DNA of 64,000 bases from Dermacentor variabilis (lineage: Eukaryota; Arthropoda; Arachnida; Ixodida; Ixodidae). A model generated the notes under the pieces. The model had not been told where the DNA came from, made no database searches, and saw nothing but the letters and a program-made list of their open reading frames with translations. The translations under genes and the position numbers were made by a program. Below are positions 54,788 through 64,000 of the stretch, one piece after another (positions within the stretch are counted from its first letter, which is position 1; every line of letters starts with the position of its first letter). The DNA is taken from assembly GCF_050947875.1 (NCBI RefSeq), contig NC_134572.1, forward strand, positions 155,331,105 through 155,395,104, given 5' to 3'.

Positions 54788-55275
54788 CTAATGCGGTAGA
54801 TATTTGTTTATCCTGTCCAAAAACCCTTTAAGTAGCAGATGGTCGAAGAAAATTGTAAATTCACGGCCGAAAATGTACTTGTGAACGCATTTTATTCCAA
54901 AAACAACAGCCAACGCTTCTTTCCCTAGGTCTGAATAACCCATTTCTGCTTTGCTCAGTGTGCGCGGAGCGTATTCTAGCGGATTTTCGTGGCCGTTCCC
55001 CCCACAACATGAAAAACAACCACTCTTACTCCCTAGGTAGATGCGTCTACCACTACGACTAGTCATTTGGACGGACGGAAGCTCTTTGACTCTCTTTCGG
55101 CGAGATCCGCTGCTTTCGCCAAATCGCACGCTGTTTCAAAGTCGAGCTCTTTGCTGCAGAGTGACGCTGCTTGAATGGTCGGGTTTCGGAGACTCACAAA
55201 AAGCGGTCACGTAGCGCATCGTTCAGAAAAGTCCCAAACGCGCACTTGGCTGCCATGTGTCTTAGTTCAATCGTC
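54788..55275 (-). pseudogene. G3 gag end fused to RNase H by internal deletion
   Basis: Gag residues FGTFLNDALRDR, QAASLCSKELDFETACDLA and a partial knuckle (CFSCCGGNGHE) run directly into RNase H (PLEYAPRTLSKAEMGYS, KEALAVVFGI). Protease and the whole RT are missing, so an internal deletion joined the two in the same frame. A frame break lies upstream in gag near 55195. Confidence 0.78.
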
Positions 55276-56493
55276 TCCAACGGACTCAACGGACTCCATT
55301 TCGAGCTGGTGCCAGGGATTGAACTTGAACCTCCCAGCTATTACTTTGTACATCTATTATTCTACAGCTATTGCGGGCCCCTTCAAGGCCATGACCAGTC
55401 CTCGAACCTCTTCTCCTCCATTCTTTATTAAAAAGTGGACAAAATCGCAAATTTTCAGAAAACGAAACTATCAAGTTCAAAACTCTGTAACTCAACAATT
55501 AAACTTGATATCGCAATTCTCTCAATTGCATCTCATATTACATCTACAGCGGACAAAATTGATATGTTACACATGAATCTAAAACAAATAGTATTACGGA
55601 AATACAGGTTTCGCTGTACCCTCGTACACAGCGTAACCAATTCACGTAAGATAGGAATCGACAGATCAGATTTGCCAGCTTTGACTGCTATAATAAATGA
55701 CACTTACAGATCCACGGTATATGTTCTTGATGCAGAGCTATGAGTTTGTAAACGTCAAGCTTCTATTATTTTTCGAACTTTCAAAATTTGCAGAATATTT
55801 TAAACAAAATTCAGGCCCTAAATCGAAATTTTGCTTCCAACACACAATAGAATTTAAATTTATCTCTCCAATGCAACAAATTACATTAAAAGCTGTCCAG
55901 GGGATATCTCAGAAAAGCTTTTCTGCGTTTTACATGTATTTGATTGGGCCGCTTCGGTGTTGGGCCCGAGCTAAAGCTTCCTCTTAAACAATTTCTTCAG
56001 GGATGAAATACATAAAAAATAACTGCATTCTCATTGCCAAAGACCTGGTAAACGAACTGTTGTACGCTATGCACTGTCAAAACAAGTAAGATATGTATTT
56101 TTTTCATAAAAGAATATACTCCTATGTCCCTAAAAATTGTTGCCGAAATAACTGATATCAATGCTTCCGTGTTTTTTTCTCTATTTAATAAGTAAACTAA
56201 ATATCACACGAACTTTACGATAGATCAGTTCGAAACCAGCAAAGCAGTGCATGCCGTCGATTTGAAAAATGTAAAGGCCATGAAATGAATAACTTGAGGA
56301 CCGATATTTTAAAAAAGAAGCATTGTACATTTTCGTACATATGCCACGGCCAGAGAAAACTCTCAATGTTGTTGTCCTTTTTTCCAATGCATTGCGCAGG
56401 AGCAGCTGTCACCAGTCGTGTATTCTGAGTAATTGCACCGAAGTTATAGTCTCAACAGAGAGCACACATAAAAAGCAAGAGCTTTGCAAAATA
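55276..56493. other. intergenic, no supported gene
   Basis: AT-rich, ORFs to 133 codons without domains. A B-box-like GGTTCAAGTTCAATCCC (minus strand, about 55310-55327) hints at an old SINE head. Confidence 0.4.
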
Positions 56494-56495
56494 TA

Positions 56496-57417
56496 CGAGG
56501 GCGACTCAAATGAAAGTGAGCAATTGCGATTATGTGACAAACGTAGTATTTTATTTAGGTGTAGTCTCCATGAGCATTCAGACATTTGTCCCACTGCCTT
56601 ACGAGTCGCGTGGTTCCCGTCTCATAAAAGTCCTTGGGTTGCTGCTTCAAAAAGTCTACAACTGACTCTCACGCCATCGTCTACACGCATCTTATTCCCT
56701 TGAGCTGCTTTTTTAATTGCCCCAAAATGTGGAAGGCGCGAGGCGACAGGTCTGGGCTCCATGGTTCGTCCCCAATTACAACTGCAGGCAAGAATTCGTG
56801 ACCCTCATTCTGATACGGGATCTGACTGTTAAAGGCAGCGCCAAACTTCTGCGTCTTCTGGCCGTTGTTCGAAGTCTTCGGCATCCATTGCGCACACAAG
56901 AGCCGATAACGGATACGTTCATGAATATTGATGTTAGCCGAACTTCATATACGCTCTGCCAGTTCATCGATGCTTATCTCTCGCTCTTGTCTGGTCAGCT
57001 TATGAATCTTTTCAATTTTGTTATTGGTGATTGCAAAATGACCTTGGCCCGGTCTTGGATCGTCTTTGCAACTTTCACGCCCTTCTTCGAACCGTTTGCT
57101 CGAACGCTTCACATTGGCCATTGATATGCAATGCTCAACATACACGGCAGCCATACGGCGTCGAATTTGTTTTTTGGAAACACCTTCAGCTCTCAAAACC
57201 CTCACAGCACCACACTGCTGAACTCCTGTAGCATCGATTACGTCACGCAACCGTGTTTAACCCAGTGTATGAGAGCATTAAATACATTTATGATCACCAT
57301 TGTGTGTCACTTTTGCAAATGAGAAATGCCTCTGTGCAACTCGCATGCCTCGCAGATAATGAACCAACTCATATTTGCACAGGGTGGGTAGGCTCACTTT
57401 CATTTGACTCGCCCTCG
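56496..57417 (-). mobile_element. mariner element, internally deleted
   Basis: Inverted ends of 26 bp with one mismatch: CGAGGGCGACTCAAATGAAA... at 56496-56521 and its counterpart at 57392-57417, each bordered by TA (56494-56495, 57418-57419). At 922 bp it is well short of the usual 1.3 kb. The two ends of the transposase are kept and the middle is gone. Confidence 0.88.
56530..57250 (-). pseudogene. mariner transposase remnant
   Basis: N-terminal DNA-binding region at 56945-57250 (EGVSKKQIRRRM, KRFEEGRESCKDDPRPGQ, ISIDELAERI), followed after a gap by the C-terminal part with WSPDLSPRAFHILGQLKK, which carries the last catalytic aspartate of the DDD triad. The segment with the first two aspartates is absent. 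A stop follows near 56630. Confidence 0.82.
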
Positions 57418-57419
57418 TA

Positions 57420-59609
57420 CAGTAGAAATGCGAAGATACAAGGGAATAGACAAATGCGAAAATACAGCTTGATACAGGGCAAAAAAGTGTCACTGGAAGT
57501 AAATTTCACTGCACACATTGTGGAGATACGAGACTCTCAAGCGTTCCCTGATATGTTGTTTTCCCGCATAGCGCCCGTCACCTGTAATCCAGCTTCGCCG
57601 CGTGACCTGGTGCCCGCGGTAGTCAGTGTGGTTGAAGCGCATTGCGAGGGATGGCGCGAGTGTTGCTCTGCTAAAGCCACCTAACGGCGGGGTTACTTGG
57701 GCGCAAAAAGGAGAAGGCTCTTCCTCTTTGACTCGGCAAGTGGCGCGGACGTTCTGGGTGTGCACCGATGCATCCTTCTGCGAGACCGTCACGCGAAGCG
57801 TATCCCAGAATGAATGAACACTACCGTTAGAACGCGCCAACGTTCGCGTGACCGTACGCGGAAACGACTAGGCGTTGGTGTCCAACATGGTGCGAACATA
57901 TTCGCTCGTAATCCGGTCGTGGTGAGTTGGGCTTCCGCGATTAGTCGCGCGCCCATCGGCATCTTTTGTGGATAGCAATTTGTCTAGCAGGCATTAGTCT
58001 ATGAAAGCTGCAATAAATGCTCTTGTGACTCTTTGAACTACTCTGTTTTCGTTCATTTCTCCCAAAAGCACGGGTCAGAAGCCCACAGTATGCACACAAC
58101 CTCGCAACAAGATATTTAAATATACTTATAAGTCTCCAACAAATCTGCGTATCTAAGATACAGTCAGTCCATATAATGCGTCAGACAAGGCAAACAAACA
58201 TGTTACGCAATCACATATTCACAGAATCCTAAATACGTCCTACAAGGCAAACAAACATGTTACGCAATCACATATTCCCAGAATCCTAAACCCGCCCCCA
58301 TTCCATCCATTCTCCCCAAAGAACTGCGCGCGATAGAAGGCGGCGCGCTTGCTCCCCGCTTTTCTCCCTTGCGCATACAAAACTGAGCCAACATTGTCGG
58401 CTAACCCATTCCACCACCCCGCTGCCCTATGCACATACAGCCTGCGGCCCGCGGTCACGATGTTATCGCACTAGCACTTTATACCAAACACGAGGGCGAT
58501 GGTGATGTCAAGAATGCGCCTGGAGTGTCCATATAATTGTCGTCGCAATAGTATTATGAGAGTATCCGGCAACTGAATCTTCCCGTAGCCCAATAGAAGA
58601 AGCAACAAAACCGATATTTCACCGTGCGACTATCCGCCGTGCCGCAACAATGTATTTTTTTTCCTTTTGTGAGGCGGGGCACCGCAATGAAAAAAAAACG
58701 CCAAGGAAAGTATGTTGGCCACAAATTAACGCGTACTTTGGGCAGCTAAGGTGGTTATTAAAGGAATATCGAAGAAAACGCGAGACGCTTGGTCCACCGA
58801 AAACCATGCACATACTGTTCGGCATCCTACACCGGCGAGACAAGACTTTTCGGAAAGGTTGCGCTCAAGCAAACGCGGTGCAATCCGTGTAGAGTCCCCA
58901 TAGTGATTGCGGCGAGCGACCATTGTCTCATTTTCTCGTCCGCTAGCCAAAAACCGCCCAAAACTTTGACAGGCGAAAATCCACTCTGCCAGAGAAAACC
59001 GAACGCGCACCGAAGCACGCCGCGCGGTGCTCGGCGCAACACGAGAAAAACCTATGCGCTCTCGCTGGCTCTCACAGCTCGTGGGTAGCGAGGACAAGAA
59101 AATTGAAGAGGTTCAATATGGTCCTCGCGAGTAAAAGTCTAAGTAGAAAAAAATTAATGAGAACGTAGTTACCTTGCCTGCCTTTAGTGTCTCGACATGG
59201 TTCCTTTGGCGGAGGTGAAAAAAAAATGTTATTTTTTTGTGACATGAAGGCATAAAGGATCCACAACAACTCTTCGTCTCGTCGGACCTCGCTGCGTGCT
59301 TTGTAAGCTTGTCTGATATGGTGTTGATTTGACTTGTCTCGTTGTATGTTCCGATGTAAGACTTTAGAAACGTCAATACACCTTTGGCGTGAGATGTTTA
59401 AAACATTAAGCCCGCGAAGTTCCGGAATTGAAAATCTAATGCGCAACTTTGGAAATATCAATGCGCCTTTCAGATCAAAAGTTTACAAGAACATTATAGC
59501 CATTAGGTTTCGGAATTTCCCATGGTACTTATGTAAGCGGTCTGTACTCCTTCATTACGCAATACATCTATCAATGGTGGTATCTCTACTTAATAAAATG
59601 CTCTTTCGT
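57420..59609. other. intergenic, no supported gene
   Basis: GC-richer stretches (57560-58060, 58740-59100) with ORFs of up to 143 codons but no recognised domain. A segment ending with GCAATAAATGC near 58011-58021 has LTR-like character but no partner was found. A weak tandem pattern (CAATACACC/CAATGCGCC blocks) lies at 59370-59530. Confidence 0.4.
58185..58290. repeat. 57-bp direct tandem duplication
   Basis: ACAAGGCAAACAAACATGTT and the following sequence through AGAATCCTAAA occur at 58185 and again at 58242, nearly identical over 49 bp. Confidence 0.85.
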
Positions 59610-60290
59610 GATCTATGAAAGCCATGTAGAGAGGCTTAGTGTAGTCTGTGCATTTGTCGATAACCTGATTATTGACATGGATGTGATGTATTGTAGAGTA
59701 TCCATTCCTGAAGCCGGCCTGTTCCCTTGGTAGACTATAAGTTATGAAAAAGTTAGGAAAGTTATGAAAAAATAGATAATGTAGCATGAGTGAAGTGCCG
59801 TAAGAAAAAAGTCCAGTATTACCTTTATTCTATAGGAGTTTATTTTGGTAAATATCTTATATAATACTGGGAGTAAGCTAATGGGCCTATAATTTTTCAG
59901 TTCTCTAACGTCTCCCTTTTTGTGGATTAGTATAATGTTTGCATTCTTCCAGCTTTCTTGCACCCTTACAGTCGATAGACCCATCGTATAGAGAGCCGCC
60001 AGTGTTCCTAGCAGGATGTCTCCTCTACCTTTGATTAAATCGACTGTTATTTTTTTCTCTTCTGCCACTTTTCCCCGTTTCGTGCCTTACAAGGCCCTTG
60101 TGACCTCACCTCTATATATAGGAGGACTTTCTGTATAATGCTCACTATTGTTTCGAATGCTGTCCTCCCGAGTCCTCTGGGTACTGTACAGGTAAGTATA
60201 GACTTCTCTCGCTGCGTTTATTATGCCTTTGAGATTGATCACGACATTGCCCTGCTTATCTTTCAGTGCATGCACCATGGTTTGTCCTGT
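59610..60290 (-). pseudogene. RTE LINE fragment, second lineage
   Basis: Minus-strand RT start: KDKQGNVV, then ESWKNANIILIHKKGD, NYRPISLLPVLYKIFTK, and, after an insertion of about 65 bp holding two AGTTATGAAAAA copies, REQAGFRNGYSTIHHIH and FIDHERAF (motif A). The match stops there; the catalytic FADD box and the 3' tail are missing, unlike ordinary 5' truncation. Sequence differs enough from 26782-29784 to be another subfamily. Confidence 0.82.
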
Positions 60291-60313
60291 GATGTAGTTC
60301 GTGCCTGTGATAA

Positions 60314-60316
<3 letters not shown>

Positions 60317-60380
<64 letters not shown>
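60317..60380. repeat. (TA)n microsatellite
   Basis: About 32 uninterrupted AT units just beside the RTE fragment. Confidence 0.95.
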
Positions 60381-60385
<5 letters not shown>

Positions 60386-62812
60386 TGTTATTGCCTCTAA
60401 TCATTGCTTATGCCCAAAAGAGTGTTACTTCAGGAAGAGGGAGGGAGGGAGACCAAATGGGGGGAAACAGAGGAAGCTTAGCCAGTATAAGTAACGGGTG
60501 GCTATTCTGGGCTGGGGAAAGGCTTAAAGGAAATCTTAGTTGAAAGAAGAAAAAAGGACTGCGAAAAATTTACACAATAGCACGATTCTACATGCTACAG
60601 CATTAAAATACGGTCGCAGAATTCACAACCCCTTAAAAACTTCAAGAAAGCCCTTAAGGCATTGAACGCCGTAACCTATCTGCATTAGTGCCCTAGAACG
60701 TATTCATCTACAGAGGGGCGATCATGCACTTTTTTGAGCGCTATCGCGAGCACTTTTCATGAAGCATTGTTACGGGGACAGTCAGAGAGGAGGTTCTTAA
60801 TGGTCTTGACAGCCGCAGGTGTAGCAAGCAGGGCTGTCGGCCATTCCGATACGGAAGGAATAGGCGTTCGTGAAAGCCACGCCGAGCCAAGGGTGGCACG
60901 GAAGTGTTGTTCAAACAATTCATATAAAACAGTACATAAAAAATGCAAAAAAAAAGAATGAACATTCAGCAGCATACCTGTGATAGTTGTTCGTAATAAA
61001 AAAATTGAAAACACCACAACGAGCGTTCCACTGTTGGTGCTCTTGTTCCCTAGGGAAAAGGGGCCACCCACCATTTGAGATTGGTCATGAATCTAGCGGT
61101 GAAGAAACTGTTATCAATTTTTTAATAAATTGAGGTAAATTTTTCAAATAGGATTTGAAGTGTCTACTGTTAGAGATATCAATAAATATCTATGTAAGTA
61201 TTACATGAAGTGAAATATGTTAGCATTTCATGTAATAATGAGAATTCTAGCATTCAATTCTCTTTATATTATGCAGGGAGATGCAAAATGCTTCACAAAC
61301 GTTCCTGTGAGTGTAACGTTGTCCGGTAGCCACAAAGGAAAGAATTACAAATAGAGTCAAATTCAAGCAAAGTTTCCGGCAGAGCTGTTCTCAAAATATT
61401 TTCCGCTGTATAATGAAACGACGGCATCTCAAAAAGAAGTGTCGCAGTTCGGCACCAACGTGGTTTCGCAATGCTCACGCCGTCGTCTTCATCCTCTTGG
61501 GGATCGCATGCAGAGTAACACGAAATACACACGCTGGTGATGCCACTCTCAAACACCTCACTGTAACTAAACTCCTCTGATGATGTCGCTTGCGGAAGAT
61601 AAATGACAGCAAACTATTTAGAGTCTCCGGTGGCTTCCAATGCGGTAGGAAGGTACGTTGGAACGCCTTTGACGTTGGGACCTTTTTCGTTAACTTTTTA
61701 ATTGACATGCAGAAACACTTACCACCCCTTTTGGCTGAAATTAAAGCAAAATTAAAACGAGAAGACCAACGAAGGCTAGCGAAATCTTCTGAAAGCAATG
61801 TTTAATTCGAAACACAGACATTTCATTCGAACGGAACTAGATCAATCCTAATACGTGCAAAACACTGTCCCTATTTTTCTAAAAAAGAAACTCAGTTATG
61901 CGACTAGCCTAACTACAAGACAGCGTAGATAACGTAAGCGCTTCAAATAGTGACTGAACCTCGTAGGAGAGCAGAGATACTTATTTGCATGCAGTGCTCG
62001 TACTGGCAAAAAAAAAAAACATGTTTTGTTTCTTGCACCGACACCACACCAATCATGCGTGTCATTTTTGCTAAAGTAAGCTCAGTGCCAAATTTAGGCC
62101 ACTCATCGATAGTAAGTTGTTCATATAACAAATAAAGAATGTACAAGAGTATTTGGCAATGTACTGCAAAGCTTGTAGTAAATCTAAAAGCATGAAACAT
62201 TCTATACACATCAGTCCTTACATGATGTGATGTGAAATTCGTGTCACGGATCTTGCTGGCATATCATCAAATGCAAAGCGTATAACGATTTTTCAAATGT
62301 ATTGCATGCTTATAGAGGTACTTTTCACCATACGTTGTAAGAAGCACACAAAGCCTAAATGTTATTCTTTTGTTATCCGCAAGGGTTTCCAGCTTTACCA
62401 TGCAATTTTAGTTTCGGCGTTTCTGGAAGGACACCAGACAAGAAATGTGCGCACATGTAGGCTTGCACAAATTACTGCAATTGTACGAAAATGCCACATC
62501 ACAAACTCGAACTGCACAGCTGTTGTGTGGTCATGATTATAGCATGCCGCAGCGCCTACGACAACTATTGTTGGAATAAAAAAAGAAGTACCACTTCAGC
62601 TTCAGAGGGATACTCATGTTGTGTTATGCTGGAGTTCATTATATGAAATCACAGTGCACACGAGTCCGCTCAGCACTTGAAATTGGCGCACTTCCCACGT
62701 GATACAGGATAAGAAGTTTATTACCAGAGAAGCGGTTTTTATCTGACTATGTGCTATCCACTGCAACACTTAATATTTAAGTAAGAATCATAGGGCAGAG
62801 CCTAAAATCGCA
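60381..62812. other. intergenic, no supported gene
   Basis: ORFs up to 107 codons without recognised domains. The stretch 60760-60910 has repeat-like character but I could not identify it. Confidence 0.35.
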
Positions 62813-63030
62813 ACCATGGTGGTTGCTTAGTAGCTGGAGTATTACGCTGCTAAGAATGCGGTCACAGGACGAAATACCACCAGCTACAGCCGCATGTTGA
62901 TGGGAGCGAACTGGAAAAACGCACGTGTACCATGCATAGAGCGGACGTTAAACCTCCAGGTGATCTAAACTAATCTAGAGTTTCCTACTACGGCATGCAT
63001 TATAATCAGAGGAAGATATTGGCTCTCGAA
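62813..63030 (+). mobile_element. decayed Ruka-related SINE, copy 4
   Basis: Begins CCATGGTGGTTGCTTAGTAG (A-box region), then a damaged B box. It continues with recognisable body words (GATGGGAGCGAA, CACGTGTACC, CGTTAAA, CCAGGTGATC, CTACGGCATGCATTATAATC) in the same order as in the other copies. Substitutions are frequent; no target duplication was seen. Older than copies 1-3. Confidence 0.7.
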
Positions 63031-63167
63031 ACACAATGGGCAATTCCATATTAAAGGCACGATAAACGGACAATAGCTTGTCATGTAACCGAGAAGAAAA
63101 ATTAAGACTTTGTTCATCATTAAATCAAACCATCAAGTCCAAAATAAATCATCGCATGTCTGCTACA

Positions 63168-64000
63168 GCCATGAAATTACAAATTCAAGCAATAAAAACG
63201 TATAAGGGGTAAAAAAATCTACAAGAACTACTTGAATACTGCTCTACAGGACTGTGTGGTCAGCTTGCCGCACCGTAGCGGGGATATCTTCAAGATAAAA
63301 AGGCAACGCTTCCATTTTCTCTAGAAGGCCTGCTTGGTGAATTCGGCGTAGAAATTGTGGAATGGTTGTTGAGGCGCGAAACTCTTTCAAACAAGCATGA
63401 TACCGAGCACTTGACTAAGCGTATCTTTAGGCTCAGCAAATCCAGGAGTCTTTTTTTACCAACAACTAGACAACCTATCCGTGAAACCGACTTGGTCTTT
63501 TTGTCGTGCATACGAAAGACAGGGCGCAACGTTTGTGCTCTCTAAAGACCTTCTTTCTTTCGCCTCATAGAATGCTAAGCTGAGCTTGGTGTGCAAATTT
63601 CTGTAGCACAGGTGTGATGTGTCCTGGTACCAACATGGAAGCAAGGAGTAATGGTGTTCACGCTAAGCGCATCAGCAATGCGAGTGAGTGTGACCACAAC
63701 ATCCACACGAGAACATACTCTGGGACGTGAGAGGAGTTGACAGCGCAAATAGAGATGCAGCAGAAGAATGGCGATAAACCAGACGCTGTGAACAATTTTT
63801 TTTTCGCGATAATAAACTTCTGTGAGAAAGTGGCAGCGAAGTTGAGTAAAAAGAATCCAAAAGGAGCAATATGGAGTCCCCAATAGAGCTGAAATGCGAC
63901 AAATGTCTTTTTCTCATGCCTGCCATGGTCAACAATATGGAACTGCTTATCAGGGCAGCCAGAAAGAGCCACAAGACAAGCTTTGAGTACAGGGCAATTT
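63168..64000 (-). pseudogene. ionotropic-receptor-like pseudogene, partial
   Basis: Decayed paralogue of the receptor at 19822-21582, cut by the window edge at 64000 inside the region before M1. It keeps M1 (63900-63974), the M3 segment (IVHSVWFIAIL, about 63760-63795), the ITPC-HVGT and LSIAFYEAKER-type strings and, in changed frames, the tail up to an M4-like stretch. A frameshift lies near 63800 (T-run), and in-frame stops fall at the CW-stop-KK, LV-stop-KS and AF-stop positions. The pair shows a local family with gene loss. Confidence 0.82.

Larger units (their letters stand above)
50633..55275 (-). mobile_element. Gypsy element G3, internally deleted and interrupted by hAT
   Basis: Minus-strand element: gag end, RNase H, integrase, 3' LTR. 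The LTR end lies inside G2 RT, showing insertion into G2. Its integrase C-terminal module is split by the hAT transposon at 51200-53623. No 5' LTR was recognised beyond 55275. Confidence 0.8.

Noticed and set aside
56717..57124. 135-codon plus-strand ORF
   Set aside because: Antisense of the mariner transposase remnant.

Overview
The window looks like gene-poor nuclear DNA from a hard tick (Ixodidae, probably Metastriata). The best clues are three clear copies and one decayed copy of a tRNA-headed SINE of the Ruka type known from ixodid ticks, an RTE-type LINE of the kind abundant in tick genomes, and an intronless ionotropic-receptor-like gene with a decayed paralogue 42 kb away. Species assignment is inference; nothing here fixes it.

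Layout. 1-4312: decayed Ty3/gypsy-type retrotransposon (copy A, +) followed by a SINE (4797-5030). 5043-8883: no supported gene, but a 285-bp near-palindrome at 6993-7277. 8888-15514: a complete LTR retrotransposon (copy B, +) with 657-bp LTRs that read identical by eye, a 4-bp target duplication and one 1490-codon gag-pol ORF. In both copies integrase lies BEFORE reverse transcriptase, the order of Ty1/copia and of the Gmr1-like branch of Ty3/gypsy. 15872-16474: lone gag-like ORF (-). 19822-21582: intact receptor gene (-). 21670-25700: no gene, several hairpins.

25775-49570 is one gypsy element (G1, -) split by two large insertions. A CR1/jockey-like LINE (41440-46077, +) sits in its RNase H. 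A 13.9-kb block (26732-40593) sits in its integrase and is bracketed by 9-bp duplications. That block holds an almost intact RTE LINE (-), a SINE, and a 9.9-kb tandem array of about 1.07-kb units carrying a 2.91-kb higher-order repeat and its own SINE. G1 lies in a second gypsy fragment (G2, 49571-50632, -). G2 is also broken by a third gypsy (G3, 50633-55275, -), which carries a hAT DNA transposon (51200-53623, +) with terminal inverted repeats and an 8-bp target duplication.

55276-64000: a mariner deletion derivative (56496-57417), a decayed RTE fragment (59610-60290), microsatellites, an old SINE, and the receptor pseudogene at the window edge (63168-64000, -).

Only two features look like host genes: the receptor and its pseudogene. 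The rest is a layered record of transposition whose relative order can be read from the nesting.
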